Source of the DNA: Mesorhizobium sp. WSM4313
Lineage (GTDB): Bacteria; Pseudomonadota; Alphaproteobacteria; Rhizobiales; Rhizobiaceae
DNA: 64,000 bases
Direction: 5' to 3'
Assembly (NCBI RefSeq): GCF_002294725.1
Contig: NZ_NSFT01000002.1
Span: 434,001-498,000, forward strand
Shown here: piece after piece, positions 8,385 to 17,397 of the stretch
Position numbering within the stretch: position 1 is the first letter of the stretch
Layout of the letters: every line of letters begins with the position of its first letter
Position numbers and translations under genes: made by a program
Notes under the pieces: model-generated
Told to the model about the DNA's origin: nothing
Seen by the model: the letters and a program-made list of their open reading frames with translations, nothing else
Database searches by the model: none

Positions 8385-8615
8385 ATGAGCACGATGAATA
8401 TTTCACTGCCCGACAGCTTGAAGAATTTTGTCGATCAGCAAGTGACTGATCGAGGCTATGGCACGAGCAGCGAATATGTGCGTGAATTGATCCGCCAGGA
8501 TCAGGATCGTCAACTTTTGCGGAGCTTGCTCCTGGAGGGTGCGTCATCCGTGCCGGGCGCGCCCGTTGACGACGACTATTTCGCAGCGTTGAGGAAACGA
8601 GCGCAGGGCCAATAA
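8385..8615 (+). CDS. parD: ParD-family antitoxin
   Basis: The product is 76 aa. Its N-terminus MSTMNISLPDSLKNFVD is the ribbon-helix-helix DNA-binding part of ParD/CC2985-type antitoxins, followed by SSEYVRELIRQDQ, and an acidic C-terminal tail (PVDDDYFAALRKR) that would wrap the toxin. It is followed after 4 nt by the ParE-type gene, the normal antitoxin-first order. Such operons are usually repressed by their own product. The gene sits alone downstream of the flavoprotein gene; no mobile element is visible around it. Confidence 0.92.
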   Translation: MSTMNISLPDSLKNFVDQQVTDRGYGTSSEYVRELIRQDQDRQLLRSLLLEGASSVPGAPVDDDYFAALRKRAQGQ

Positions 8616-8619
8616 GTTA

Positions 8620-8946
8620 GTGGCCACCAAGCCAATTATTCCTCGAAGCCTTGCTCTGCGCGATATCGAGGACGCTGTCGATTATTATGCACGTGAAGCT
8701 GGTTCGCACGTGGCGTTAGGCTATGTCGAGGACCTTCAGAATGCCTACAAGTTAATAGCCAGCCACCCGGCATCAGGCTCTCTGAGATATAGTTATGAAG
8801 TTGGGTTGCCCGGCCTACGCAGCCTGCCGCTCAAGCGTCATCCATATTTGATCTTCTATATTGAACAGGCAGACCACATCGATGTGTGGCGCGTGCTTCA
8901 CGCCAAGATGGATATCCCATCCTGGTTACAACATCCGGGCTCCTGA
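8620..8946 (+). CDS. parE: ParE/RelE-superfamily toxin
   Basis: The product is 108 aa and starts at a GTG 4 nt after the antitoxin stop. It shows the RelE/ParE toxin fold: LALRDIEDAVDYYAREAG at the N-terminus, the family block GLRSLPLKRHPYLIFYIEQ with conserved Arg/Lys and Tyr, and VWRVLHAKMDIPSWL at the C-terminus. The HAKMDI ending resembles the ParE (gyrase-acting) group more than ribosome-dependent RelE, but the target cannot be decided here. Its codon use is less GC-rich than its neighbours (for example TTAATAGCC and ATATTTGATC), hinting at acquisition. Confidence 0.88.
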   Translation: MATKPIIPRSLALRDIEDAVDYYAREAGSHVALGYVEDLQNAYKLIASHPASGSLRYSYEVGLPGLRSLPLKRHPYLIFYIEQADHIDVWRVLHAKMDIPSWLQHPGS

Positions 8947-8976
8947 CGGCTTGCGCGCGCCGGTGCAGACCGTCAG
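8943..8976. terminator. Weak hairpin between convergent parE and gabT
   Basis: CTGACGG at 8943-8949 can pair with CCGTCAG at 8970-8976 across a GC-rich loop. No T-run follows on either strand, so it may only be a pause or mRNA-end stabiliser for the two convergent genes. Confidence 0.35.
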
Positions 8977-8994
8977 AAGAGCACCGCACCATCC

Positions 8995-10272
8995 TCAGGC
9001 GGCCTGCGCCTCGCGGATCGAGGTTTCCAGGATATCCAGCGCCTCGGTCATGACGCCGTCCTGGATGGTGATCGGGGACAGGAAGCGGATGACGTTGCCA
9101 TAGACGCCGCAGGTGAGCAGGATGAGGCCCTGGTCCAGCGCCTTCAGCCTGACCGCGTTGGCGAACTCCGCTGACGGAAGCCCCTTCTGCACGTCGTTGA
9201 ACTCGACGGCGTTCATGAAGCCTGGACCGCGGATGTCGACGATCTCCGGTACGTCCTCGCGGATCGATACCAGCCGCTGCTTCAGCCGCGCGCCCAGCGC
9301 ATTGGCGCGGTCGCAGAGCTTTTCCTCCTCGATGACGTCGAGCACTGCGTGCGCGGCGGCAACGCCGATCGGGCTGCCGCCATAGGTGCCGCCGAGCCCG
9401 CCGGGGCCGGGCGCGTCCATGATCTCGGCGCGGCCGGTGACGGCCGACAGCGGGAAGCCGCCGGCGAGGCTTTTGGCCATGGTGGTGAGGTCGGGCGCCA
9501 CGTCATGATGATCCATGGCGAACATCTTGCCGGTACGGGCAAAGCCGGTCTGCACTTCGTCGGCGACCAGCAGGATGCCGTGCTGATCGCAGATCTTGCG
9601 AAGCGCGGCCATGAAATCGCGCGGCGCTTCGTAGAAGCCGCCCTCGCCCTGAACCGGCTCGACGATGATGGCGGCAACGCGGCCCGGATCGACATCGGCC
9701 TTGAACAGCTTGTCGAGCGCGGCAAGCGAATCGGCGACCGAGACACCGTGCAGCGCGACCGGGAACTGGGCGTGGAAGACATCGGCGGGCATCGCGCCGA
9801 AGCCGACCTTGTAGGGCACGACCTTGCCGGTCAGCGCCATGCCCATGAAGGTGCGGCCATGAAAGCCGCCGGAAAAGGCGATGACCGCCTGACGGCCGGT
9901 GGCGTTGCGGGCGATTTTTATCGCGTTCTCGACCGCCTCGGCGCCGGTGGTCACGAAGATCGTCTTCTTGTCGAACTTGCCGGGCAGCAGGCCGTTCAGG
10001 CGCTCGGCGAGATGCACGTAGCTTTCATAGGGTACGACCTGGTGGCAGGTGTGGGTGAAGCGGTCAAGTTGCGCCTTGACGGCCTCGATCACCTTCGGGT
10101 GGCGGTGGCCGGTGTTGACGACGGCGATGCCGGACGAGAAGTCGATGTAGCGGCGGCCTTCGACATCCCAGATTTCCGAATTCTCGGCGCGTTCGGCGTA
10201 GATCTGCGTCGTCATGCCGACGCCGCGCGAGATCGACTGGTTCTTGCGTTCGGAAATGGCTGAATTCTTCAT
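8995..10272 (-). CDS. gabT: 4-aminobutyrate aminotransferase (class III, PLP-dependent)
   Basis: The product is 425 aa, the usual GabT length. GabT converts 4-aminobutyrate and 2-oxoglutarate to succinic semialdehyde and glutamate in the cytoplasm. Visible features are TTGAEAVENAIKIAR (PLP phosphate site), FSGGFHGRT, the EPVQGEGGF block, LLVADEVQTGFARTGK with the Asp that pairs with the PLP nitrogen, and TMAKSLAGGFP carrying the Schiff-base lysine. The start at 10272 follows GAGGGATGAG; an ATG nine codons further up has no good site. No succinate-semialdehyde dehydrogenase gene is adjacent. Related omega-amino acid transaminases look alike, so the substrate is probable but not proven. Confidence 0.92.
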   Translation of the reverse strand: MKNSAISERKNQSISRGVGMTTQIYAERAENSEIWDVEGRRYIDFSSGIAVVNTGHRHPKVIEAVKAQLDRFTHTCHQVVPYESYVHLAERLNGLLPGKFDKKTIFVTTGAEAVENAIKIARNATGRQAVIAFSGGFHGRTFMGMALTGKVVPYKVGFGAMPADVFHAQFPVALHGVSVADSLAALDKLFKADVDPGRVAAIIVEPVQGEGGFYEAPRDFMAALRKICDQHGILLVADEVQTGFARTGKMFAMDHHDVAPDLTTMAKSLAGGFPLSAVTGRAEIMDAPGPGGLGGTYGGSPIGVAAAHAVLDVIEEEKLCDRANALGARLKQRLVSIREDVPEIVDIRGPGFMNAVEFNDVQKGLPSAEFANAVRLKALDQGLILLTCGVYGNVIRFLSPITIQDGVMTEALDILETSIREAQAA

Positions 10273-10451
10273 CTCATCCCTCAATCGGGCCATCCTCATT
10301 GAGACTGGGCCCGTTCTCGTTTGATGCCGTTGAAATCCGTTCTGACCTTATTTCACGTTTTGCTCAAGTCGGCACGTTGTCCAGTCAATTGGGCCTGCCC
10401 CAGATAGCCTCCCAGTACACCTGGGCAGGGACGCGGCTTGGCAATTGCGGG

Positions 10452-11198
10452 CTAAACCCTCACAAATCCTTCGCTGGCCCTCAACAGATTGCGCGTATAA
10501 TCCTCGCTGACGCGATGACCGATCAGCTGGCTCGCGGTCAGCGTCTCCACGGCCTCGCCATTCTGCATCACCATCAGCCGCTCGCACATATGGGTGATGA
10601 TGGCGAGGTCGTGGCTGACCATCAGGAAGGTGAGCTTGCGGCGCCGCCGGACCTCCTCCAGCAGGTTCAGCACCTCCGCCTGCACCGAAGCGTCGAGCGC
10701 CGAGGTCGGCTCGTCAAGCAGCAGGATCGAAGGTTCGAGGATCAGCGCACGAGCGATCGCGACGCGCTGGCGCTGGCCGCCGGAGAGCTGGTGCGCGTAA
10801 CGAAAGCGGAAGCCCTTGCCAAGCCCTACCTCGTCCAGCGCGCGCTCGATGCGCTTCTCGCCGTCGGCAATGCCGTGGATGGCCAGAGGCTCCTGCAGCA
10901 GGCGGTCGACGGTCTGACGCGGATGCAGCGAGCCGTAAGGATCCTGAAAGACCATCTGCACCTCGCGATAGAACGCCTTGTCGCGAGTTTTGCCGAGCGT
11001 CTTGCCGTTGACGGTAATGGTGCCGGAAGAAACCGGCGCGAGACCGGTGATGGCTCTCAGCAGCGTCGACTTGCCGGAACCGCTTTCGCCGACGAGGCCG
11101 TAGGATTCGCCTTCCCTGACTTCGAGGCTGACGCCCTTCAGCGCGCGAAACCGGTCGAAGACCACTTCCAGCCCTTCGACAGTGATGGAAGCCGTCAT
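10452..11198 (-). CDS. Peptide/nickel-type ABC transporter ATP-binding protein (DppF/OppF-like)
   Basis: The product is 248 aa and is one of the two ATPases powering the importer encoded in 10452-15874. Walker A is [12 protein letters not shown], the Q-loop is QMVFQDPYGSLHPRQT, the signature is [15 protein letters not shown], Walker B is [12 protein letters not shown] and the switch His is in VSHDLA. It lacks the long C-terminal extension of full-length OppF. The ATG at 11198 overlaps the TGA of the preceding ATPase gene (ATGA). An ATG at 11207 adds only MGG. It is the last gene of the operon; 179 bp separate it from gabT. Confidence 0.92.
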   Translation of the reverse strand: MTASITVEGLEVVFDRFRALKGVSLEVREGESYGLVGESGSGKSTLLRAITGLAPVSSGTITVNGKTLGKTRDKAFYREVQMVFQDPYGSLHPRQTVDRLLQEPLAIHGIADGEKRIERALDEVGLGKGFRFRYAHQLSGGQRQRVAIARALILEPSILLLDEPTSALDASVQAEVLNLLEEVRRRRKLTFLMVSHDLAIITHMCERLMVMQNGEAVETLTASQLIGHRVSEDYTRNLLRASEGFVRV

Positions 11199-12031
11199 GC
11201 CGCCCACTCCGGCTTGCGGTCGAGCACCGGCAGCGGATGGCGCTCGAAGCCGATCCTGGGCATGCAGTTGAGCAGGCCGCGCGTGTAAGGGTGCTGAGCG
11301 TCGCGCAGCTCCGAAGCCTTGATCTGCTCGACCACCTTGCCGGCATACATGACGACGACGCGGTCGCAGAAGGAGGAGACCAGGCGCAGATCGTGCGAGA
11401 TGAAGATCAGCCCCATGCCGCGCTCGGCGACGAGCTTGTCGAGGATATTGAGCACGTCGAGCTGCACGGTGACGTCGAGCGCCGAGGTCGGCTCGTCGGC
11501 GATCATCAATTCGGGTCCGGTGACCAGCATCATGGCGATCATGGCGCGTTGGCCCATGCCGCCCGAGACCTCGTGCGGATAGAGATCGAAGACGCGGGCC
11601 GGGTCGCGGATCTGCACCGCCTGCAGCATCGCCAGCGCCCGTTCGCGCGCTTCGGTCTTTCCGACCTTCTCATGCGTGCGCAGCGTCTCGACGATCTGGC
11701 GGCCGATGGTCATGACCGGATCGAGCGAATACTTCGGATCCTGAAGGATCATGGCGATGCGGTTTCCACGCAGCGCCCGGCGCTCACGCGGCGATATGGA
11801 AAGTAAGTCCATGCCGTCGAAAGCGAGTTTCGTCGCCGAAACCTCAGCCTGCGGCGGGGTCAGCCCCATGATGGCGCGGCCGGTCTGCGATTTGCCGGAG
11901 CCGCTTTCGCCGACGATGCCCAACCGCTCGCGACCCAGCGAGAAGGAGACGCCGCGCACCGCCTGCACGAGGCCAGTGCGGGTCGGGAAGGTGACGCGCA
12001 GATCGTCGACCTCGAGAAGCGTGTCGCTCAT
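11195..12031 (-). CDS. Peptide/nickel-type ABC transporter ATP-binding protein (DppD/OppD-like)
   Basis: The product is 278 aa and begins MSDTLLEVDDLRVTF. Walker A is [13 protein letters not shown], the Q-loop is AMILQDPKYSLDPVMT, and the ABC signature is the degenerate VSGGMGQRAMIAMML, in which LSGGQ reads VSGGM. Walker B is [12 protein letters not shown] and the switch is ISHDLRL. The C-terminus GLLNCMPRIG is a short form of the oligopeptide-transporter C-domain. The ATGA overlaps with the permease gene upstream and the ATPase gene downstream show a tightly coupled operon. The altered signature is common in the D-type half of these heterodimers. Confidence 0.92.
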   Translation of the reverse strand: MSDTLLEVDDLRVTFPTRTGLVQAVRGVSFSLGRERLGIVGESGSGKSQTGRAIMGLTPPQAEVSATKLAFDGMDLLSISPRERRALRGNRIAMILQDPKYSLDPVMTIGRQIVETLRTHEKVGKTEARERALAMLQAVQIRDPARVFDLYPHEVSGGMGQRAMIAMMLVTGPELMIADEPTSALDVTVQLDVLNILDKLVAERGMGLIFISHDLRLVSSFCDRVVVMYAGKVVEQIKASELRDAQHPYTRGLLNCMPRIGFERHPLPVLDRKPEWAA

Positions 12032-12954
12032 TGGTCGCCGCTCCGGGGGTCGAGCGCGTCGCGCAGGCCGTCGCCGAGCAGGTTGAAGCCGAGGCTGACG
12101 ATGAGGATGGCGGCACCTGGGGCTGCGGCCACCCACCACTGGTCGAGGATGAAGCGGCGTCCGGACGCGATCATCGCGCCCCATTCGGGCAACGGCGGCT
12201 GCGCGCCGAGACCGAGGAAACCAAGGCCGGCGGCGGTGAGGATGATGCCCGCCATGTCGAGCGTGACGCGGATGATCAGCGATGAGATGCAGAGCGGCAT
12301 GATGTGGCGCAGCACGATGCGGAAGGGCGAGGCGCCCATCAGTTGCACCGCCTTGATGTAGTCGGAGTTGCGCACTGTGAGCGTTTCGGCGCGGGCAATG
12401 CGCGCGTAAGGCGGCCAGGAGGTGATGGCGATCGCCAGCACGGCATTCTCGATGCCGGGGCCGAGCGCCGCCACGAAAGCCAGCGCCAGCACCAGCTTCG
12501 GAAAGGCGAGGAAGATGTCGGTGATGCGCATCAGGATCGTGTCGGTCCAGCCGTCGGCATAACCGGCGATCGTGCCGACCAGCAGGCCGATGGGCGCGGC
12601 GATGATGGCGACGAGGATCACCACATAAAGCGTCCAGCGCGAGCCATAGACGATGCGTGAATAGATGTCGCGGCCGAGATCGTCGGTGCCGAACCAGTGC
12701 GCGGCGCCGGGCGGCAGCAGGCGGGCGTTCTTGAGATCGCCAACGGTCGGCGAATACGGTGCCAGCACATCGGCAAGGGCGGCGACCACCAGCAGCGCGA
12801 TGATGATCAGCAGGCCGATCAACGCCAAACGGTTGGCGGAAAAGCGACGCCAGGCGACATAGGCGCGGCCGAGCCTCGCCTGCAGGCGCGAGGCCGGTCG
12901 GTCGCTCAGTAGCCATGCGCGACGGGATAAGGCGCCGGCGTCGGCGGCGGTCAT
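12028..12954 (-). CDS. Peptide/nickel-type ABC transporter permease (DppC-like)
   Basis: The product is 308 aa, an inner-membrane subunit. A cytoplasmic N-terminal stretch is followed by a first membrane helix (LALIGLLIIIALLVVAALA), the DppC hallmark HWFGTDDLGRDIYSRIVYG, and four to five further helices. The coupling loop with the EAA-type motif is RAETLTVRNSDYIKAVQLMGAS. The start at 12954 has a strong GGAGG 7 nt upstream; reading could extend to 13077, but that part lies in a repeat-like intergenic stretch (12955-13150) and has no membrane-protein character. That 196 bp gap splits the two permease genes, which are usually adjacent. Confidence 0.9.
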   Translation of the reverse strand: MTAADAGALSRRAWLLSDRPASRLQARLGRAYVAWRRFSANRLALIGLLIIIALLVVAALADVLAPYSPTVGDLKNARLLPPGAAHWFGTDDLGRDIYSRIVYGSRWTLYVVILVAIIAAPIGLLVGTIAGYADGWTDTILMRITDIFLAFPKLVLALAFVAALGPGIENAVLAIAITSWPPYARIARAETLTVRNSDYIKAVQLMGASPFRIVLRHIMPLCISSLIIRVTLDMAGIILTAAGLGFLGLGAQPPLPEWGAMIASGRRFILDQWWVAAAPGAAILIVSLGFNLLGDGLRDALDPRSGDQ

Positions 12955-13150
12955 GGCGATGCCTCCTGAAGCCATCGACTCCCACTCCGGTCTGTTTCGC
13001 AGACCACCTCTCCCCCGTTCGACGGAGGACAAGAAAGGCGCCCAGCATGCGGCCAGCTTTTCCTCTCCCCCGGGCACGAGGAGTGGCGGCCCGAAGGGCC
13101 GGAGCGGGGGTGGTTGGCCGCGGCCAAGCCCAAAACGGCAATAGCTCTGA

Positions 13151-14218
13151 TCATCCGGTCTTCGTCCTTGGATCGAGAAGCCGGTAGAGCAAATCGGAGA
13201 AAAGATTGATGGCGATGAAGACCGAGCCGATGGCGATGGTGCCGCCGAGCACGGCGTTCATGTCGGCGTTCTGCAGTGAGTTGGTGATGTAGAGGCCGAT
13301 GCCCGGCCAGGAGAAGACGGTCTCGGTCAGCACCGAGCCTTCGAGGAGGTTGGCGTAGGAAAGCGCGATCACCGTCACCATCGGCACGGCGGCATTGCGC
13401 AGCGCGTGGCCCCAGATGATGCGCGTCTCCGACAGGCCTTTCGCACGCGCCGCGACGATATACTCCTGCGCCAGCTCGTTCAGCATGAACGAGCGGGTCA
13501 TGCGGCTGATATAGGCAAGCGACAGGTAGCCGAGCAGCGAAGCCGGCAGGACGATGTGGCGCCAGGCGTCGTAGAAGACGTCCCACTGCCTCTGGATCGC
13601 GGCATCGAGCAGGTAGAAGCCGGTGATCGGCGTGAACGTGTATTCGTAGACGACATCGAGCCGCGCCGGAAACGCGATCCACTGCAGCTTGGCGTAGAAC
13701 AGCACCAGCCCGAGCAGCCCCAGCCAGAAGATCGGCACGGAATAGCCGATGAGGCCGACGATGCGCGCGATCTGGTCGATGAGGCTGCCGCGCTTGACGG
13801 CGGCCAGCACGCCGAGCGGCACGCCGATGACGGCGCCGATGATCGTGCCCAGCGTCGCCAGCTCGATGGTCGCCGGGAAAACGCGGCGGATATCCGTCAT
13901 CACCGGATTGGTAGTCAGCACCGACGTGCCGAAGTCGCCGCTCAACGCACTTTTGACATAGAGGTAGAACTGCTCGATCCAGGGCAGGTCGAGACCCATC
14001 TCGCGGCGCGTGCGCTCGACGACGGCCGTCGGCGCCCGGTCGCCGAGAACGGCCAGCACCGGATCGATCGGGATGACTCGGCCGATGAAGAAGGTCACCG
14101 CGAGCAGACCGAGATAGGTCGTCACCGCGACGACCAGGAAGCGGCCGAGCGACGACAGGACGGCAACAGCGCGGGCGCTGCCGCGCCCCGCTGCCGCCTG
14201 GTTTTCAGCTACGCTCAC
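13151..14218 (-). CDS. Peptide/nickel-type ABC transporter permease (DppB-like)
   Basis: The product is 355 aa, an inner-membrane subunit. An extended N-terminus (about 28 residues) precedes helix 1 (FLVVAVTTYLGLLAVTFFIG). The DppB-type periplasmic loop PIDPVLAVLGDRAP...MGLDLPWIEQFYLYV is followed by GDFGTSVLT. The coupling loop is [26 protein letters not shown]. It ends DLLYRLLDPRTKTG, typical of the family. The gap to the binding-protein gene upstream is only 18 nt, so both are co-transcribed. Substrate class (peptide, opine or nickel) is not decidable from the permease. Confidence 0.9.
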   Translation of the reverse strand: MSVAENQAAAGRGSARAVAVLSSLGRFLVVAVTTYLGLLAVTFFIGRVIPIDPVLAVLGDRAPTAVVERTRREMGLDLPWIEQFYLYVKSALSGDFGTSVLTTNPVMTDIRRVFPATIELATLGTIIGAVIGVPLGVLAAVKRGSLIDQIARIVGLIGYSVPIFWLGLLGLVLFYAKLQWIAFPARLDVVYEYTFTPITGFYLLDAAIQRQWDVFYDAWRHIVLPASLLGYLSLAYISRMTRSFMLNELAQEYIVAARAKGLSETRIIWGHALRNAAVPMVTVIALSYANLLEGSVLTETVFSWPGIGLYITNSLQNADMNAVLGGTIAIGSVFIAINLFSDLLYRLLDPRTKTG

Positions 14219-14236
14219 GCGGCGCGCCCGAAGACA

Positions 14237-15874
14237 CTATTGCTTGGAGACCGCACCGACGAAGTTGGTGTCGAAGCTCGGGCCGAGCGCGAAGCCCTTG
14301 AGGTTCTTGCGCAGGCCGGCCACTTCCAGCTGCTGATGGATGATGACGAAGGGGCTGGTGTCGAGGATCTTCTTCTGCAGATCCTTGTACATGTCGGCGC
14401 GCTTGGCGGCGTCCTTCTCCAGAAGCGCTGCTTCCGTTTCCTTGGTCAGGTCCGGAATGTCCCACGAATTGCGCCAGGCGAGCGTGTGGGACTTGCCGGC
14501 ATCCGAATTGTCGGGGTTCGAGGCGAAGGTCTGGGCGTTGGAGTTCGGGTCGAAATAGTCCTGGCCCCAGTTGCCGATGTAGATGTCGTGGTTGCGGGCG
14601 CGGTATTTGGTCAGCGTCTGCTTACCGTCTCCCGGAATAATCTCCAGCTTGATGCCGGCCTGGCCGAGCGTCTGCTGGATCGATTCCGCCATGCCGGTGG
14701 TCGGCTGTCCAGTGCGCACGTCCATGGTCACCTTGAAGCCGTCCGGCAGGCCGGCCTTGGCAAGCAATTCCTTGGCTTTGGCGACGTCGAGCTTGAACGG
14801 GTTATCGTCGATGGCGCCGAGATCGCCCTTGGGCAGGAAGGACTGGTGGATTTCGCCGATGCCCTTGAGGATGGTGGTGCTGAGCGCGTCGTAGTCGACC
14901 AGATATTTGAACGCCTGGCGCACCTCGGGCTTGGCGAGGTTCGGGTTCTTCTGGTTGAGGCTGATGTAATAGACCGTGCCCTTCGGCGCGCTGGTGGTGG
15001 TGAGATCGGCGTTCTTGGCAATGGCATCAAGGTCGTTCGGCTCGAGATTGCGGGCGACGTCGATATCGCCGGCTTCGAGCGCCAGGCGCTGTGCCGAGCT
15101 TTCCTTCATGTTGCGGTAGATGACGCGGGCGAGCTTGGCCTTCTCGCCGTTGTAGTTGTCGTTGCGCTCCAGGACGACGGCCTCGTTGGCGCGCCATTCG
15201 CGCAGCTTGAACTGACCGGAGCCGGCATAGCCGGTCTTCAGCCAGGCATTGCCGAAATCGTTGTCCCATTTGTAGTCGGCGCTCGGCGTGGCGGCGGCGA
15301 CATGTTCCTTGACCAGCTTGGCGTCCACGACCGACGCGACGGTGGCCGACAGGCAGTTGAGCACGAAGCTTGGCGCATAGGCCTTGTCGACGACGAACTG
15401 GAAGGTGGTGTCGTCGACGGCCTTGGCCTTTTCGGTGACGTTGTCGCCGGTAATGCCGAACTGGTTGATGATGAAGGCCGGGCTCTTGTCGAGCTTGACG
15501 GCGCGTTCGAAGGAATAGGCGACGTCGGCGGCGGTGATCGGATTGCCGGAGGCGAATTTCATGCCGGGCTTCAGCTTGAACGTATAGGTCAGGCCATCAT
15601 CGGAAACGGTCCAGCTCTCGGCGAGGTCGGGCTTGACCTTGGAGGTGTCGCTGAGATCGAGGCGGACCAGAAGATCATAGGTGTTGCCGGTGACCTCGGC
15701 CGTCGATAGCTCGAACGCTTCGCCCGGATCCATCGAGATGATGTCGTCGATGGCAAAGCCCTCGACCAGCGTATCGGCGGGCGTGACCGCGAAAGCGGGC
15801 GCGACGAGCAGCGCGGACAGCGCGGCGCCCGCAAGCAAGGCGCGCGAGCGGAGAGCAAACTTTTCCAGCATCAT
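14237..15874 (-). CDS. ABC transporter substrate-binding protein, family 5 (peptide/opine type)
   Basis: The product is 545 aa. Its signal peptide ends ALLVAPAFA near residue 29, and the mature protein has SBP_bac_5 blocks: DDGLTYTFKLKPGMKFASGNPITAADVAYSFERAV, then NEAVVLERNDNYNG and VRQAFKYLVDYDALS. It captures the solute in the periplasm for the DppBC-like permeases. Two consecutive ATG codons (15874 and 15871) follow AGGGAAC. It is the first gene of the operon; the promoter should lie in the 268 bp gap 15875-16142, where I see no convincing hexamers or operator. Confidence 0.92.
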   Translation of the reverse strand: MMLEKFALRSRALLAGAALSALLVAPAFAVTPADTLVEGFAIDDIISMDPGEAFELSTAEVTGNTYDLLVRLDLSDTSKVKPDLAESWTVSDDGLTYTFKLKPGMKFASGNPITAADVAYSFERAVKLDKSPAFIINQFGITGDNVTEKAKAVDDTTFQFVVDKAYAPSFVLNCLSATVASVVDAKLVKEHVAAATPSADYKWDNDFGNAWLKTGYAGSGQFKLREWRANEAVVLERNDNYNGEKAKLARVIYRNMKESSAQRLALEAGDIDVARNLEPNDLDAIAKNADLTTTSAPKGTVYYISLNQKNPNLAKPEVRQAFKYLVDYDALSTTILKGIGEIHQSFLPKGDLGAIDDNPFKLDVAKAKELLAKAGLPDGFKVTMDVRTGQPTTGMAESIQQTLGQAGIKLEIIPGDGKQTLTKYRARNHDIYIGNWGQDYFDPNSNAQTFASNPDNSDAGKSHTLAWRNSWDIPDLTKETEAALLEKDAAKRADMYKDLQKKILDTSPFVIIHQQLEVAGLRKNLKGFALGPSFDTNFVGAVSKQ

Positions 15875-16142
15875 GGTGATCGTTCCCTGTTTTGTTGACC
15901 TGAGTTCCCGGCTCAGGGCTGTATTGTTCTTTGCAAGGCCGGCTGCGGCTTTGACCCCTTACCGTCGTGTTTTTTGTCCAGTTGGTCAACACCCTATTCA
16001 GCGGTTCTCGAACCGGCAACGGACATTTTGCGAGACGCTATATTGGGGGACCAGTCGAGCCGTATGAGTCGACCCATGCGCCGGCTAATTGAAGCCGCCA
16101 ATCCGCAAAAAATTATCAGGTCCATCCCTTGCGAGGCAGCCG

Positions 16143-17396
16143 CTATTTCAACTGCGCGACTAGGCCCGCATCGGGAAAGCAGGTGGCGGGCTTGCCGTTC
16201 TTTGCCTGCCAGATGCCGATGGAGCGACGGGTCTTGAAGCCGGGCAGGCCGTCGGCGCTGCCGACATCGTAGCCCTTGGCCTCCAGCGCCCGCTGCAGGG
16301 CGGCGATATCGGAGCGGTGGAGATCGCCGACCGCGCCCCAGCCGCCGACAAAGGCGGCGTCGCCCTTGGCGATGCGATCGGCGGCATGACCGATGAACAG
16401 GCCGTAGAGATCGCTGTTGTTGTATTGCTTCAGCACATAGAAGTTCGGCGTCACGACGAAGGCCGGACCGCTGCGCCCGGCCGGCATCAGCAGCAAGCCC
16501 TCGGCCTTCAATTCGCTCGCCGCAAATGCCTTGCCGTCGACGCGCCTGATGCCCATCGCCACCCAATCGGAGATCCTCTTGCCCCGGTCGGGTCCTTCGA
16601 GCGAGCACGACACATTTGCCGGTACCGTCACCTCGGTCCCCCAGCCGCGACCCCGCACCCAGCCATAGTGGACGAGGTAGTTGGCGATCGAGGCGAGCAC
16701 ATCGGGCGTCGAATTCCAGATGTCGGGCCGGCCATCGCCGTCGAAGTCGACGGCGTGCTTCAAGAACGAGGTCGGCATGAATTGCGGCTGGCCGAGCGCG
16801 CCGGCCCAGGACGATTTCATCGCATTGACCGGCGCCAGCCCGCGCTCGACGATTTCGAGCGCCGCCAGCACCTCGGTACGGAAGAAATCCTTCTTGGTCG
16901 ACATGAACGCCTTGGTGCCCAGCACCTCGAAGGCGTCGTAAGGCATCTTGGCCGCGCCGAAGCCGGTCTCGCGACCCCAGATCGCCAGCACGATCTCGCC
17001 CGGAACGCCATAGCGCTTCTCGATCAGCCCGAGCGTCCGGGCATTGGCGCTCTCGCGCGTCCTTCCGCCCGAGGTGACGGCCCGAACCACCTTCTCGGCG
17101 AAGTAGCTGGCCGGCGGGCCGAACTCGGCCTGATGCTGCTTCTCAGGCGTCGTCGGCTTCTCGCCGGGCAGGATGAGATCGGGCAGTTTCAAGTTCGGCT
17201 TCACGCCGAGGAAGGCGGCGTCGAAGGTCTTCCTGGAGATGCCTTTGGACTTGGCTTCGGGCCAGAGGTCGGTCTGCAGCCAGGCCTGGAACTGGTCGTC
17301 GATGGGGGCGGCATGGGTGGGGGTGGTGAGGAGAAGAGCGAGAAACGTCGCTAGGAAGGAAAGAATAGCCAGCCTGAAATGCTGGCGTTCCTTCAC
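16143..17396 (-). CDS. Lytic murein transglycosylase, MltB family
   Basis: With the GTG at 17396 the product is 417 aa. A signal peptide (FRLAILSFLATFLALLLTTPTHA) leads to an SLT_2/MltB catalytic domain with the active Glu in AIWGRETGFGAAKMPYDAFEVLG, and the blocks ALGQPQFMPTSFLKHAVDFDGDGRPDIW and WVRGRGWGTEV. The last 60 residues are a peptidoglycan-binding domain (ALQRALEAKGYDVGSADGLPG). The enzyme cleaves glycan strands non-hydrolytically in the periplasm. Reading upstream stays open to 17693, but only through a repeat element and recR on the same strand, so it is rejected. The repeat's GAGGGGGG appears to act as the ribosome site. Confidence 0.88.
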   Translation of the reverse strand: MKERQHFRLAILSFLATFLALLLTTPTHAAPIDDQFQAWLQTDLWPEAKSKGISRKTFDAAFLGVKPNLKLPDLILPGEKPTTPEKQHQAEFGPPASYFAEKVVRAVTSGGRTRESANARTLGLIEKRYGVPGEIVLAIWGRETGFGAAKMPYDAFEVLGTKAFMSTKKDFFRTEVLAALEIVERGLAPVNAMKSSWAGALGQPQFMPTSFLKHAVDFDGDGRPDIWNSTPDVLASIANYLVHYGWVRGRGWGTEVTVPANVSCSLEGPDRGKRISDWVAMGIRRVDGKAFAASELKAEGLLLMPAGRSGPAFVVTPNFYVLKQYNNSDLYGLFIGHAADRIAKGDAAFVGGWGAVGDLHRSDIAALQRALEAKGYDVGSADGLPGFKTRRSIGIWQAKNGKPATCFPDAGLVAQLK

Positions 17397-17397
17397 A

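Noticed and set aside
12955..13150. Copy of repeat family A between the dpp permease genes
   Set aside because: It has CCTCTCCCC-like pieces but no matching outer arms, so it is not counted as a copy.
13406..15709. 767-codon plus-strand reading across the permease and binding-protein genes
   Set aside because: It is antisense to two well-recognised transporter genes and has an Arg/Gly/Asp-rich composition typical of shadow frames in GC-rich DNA.
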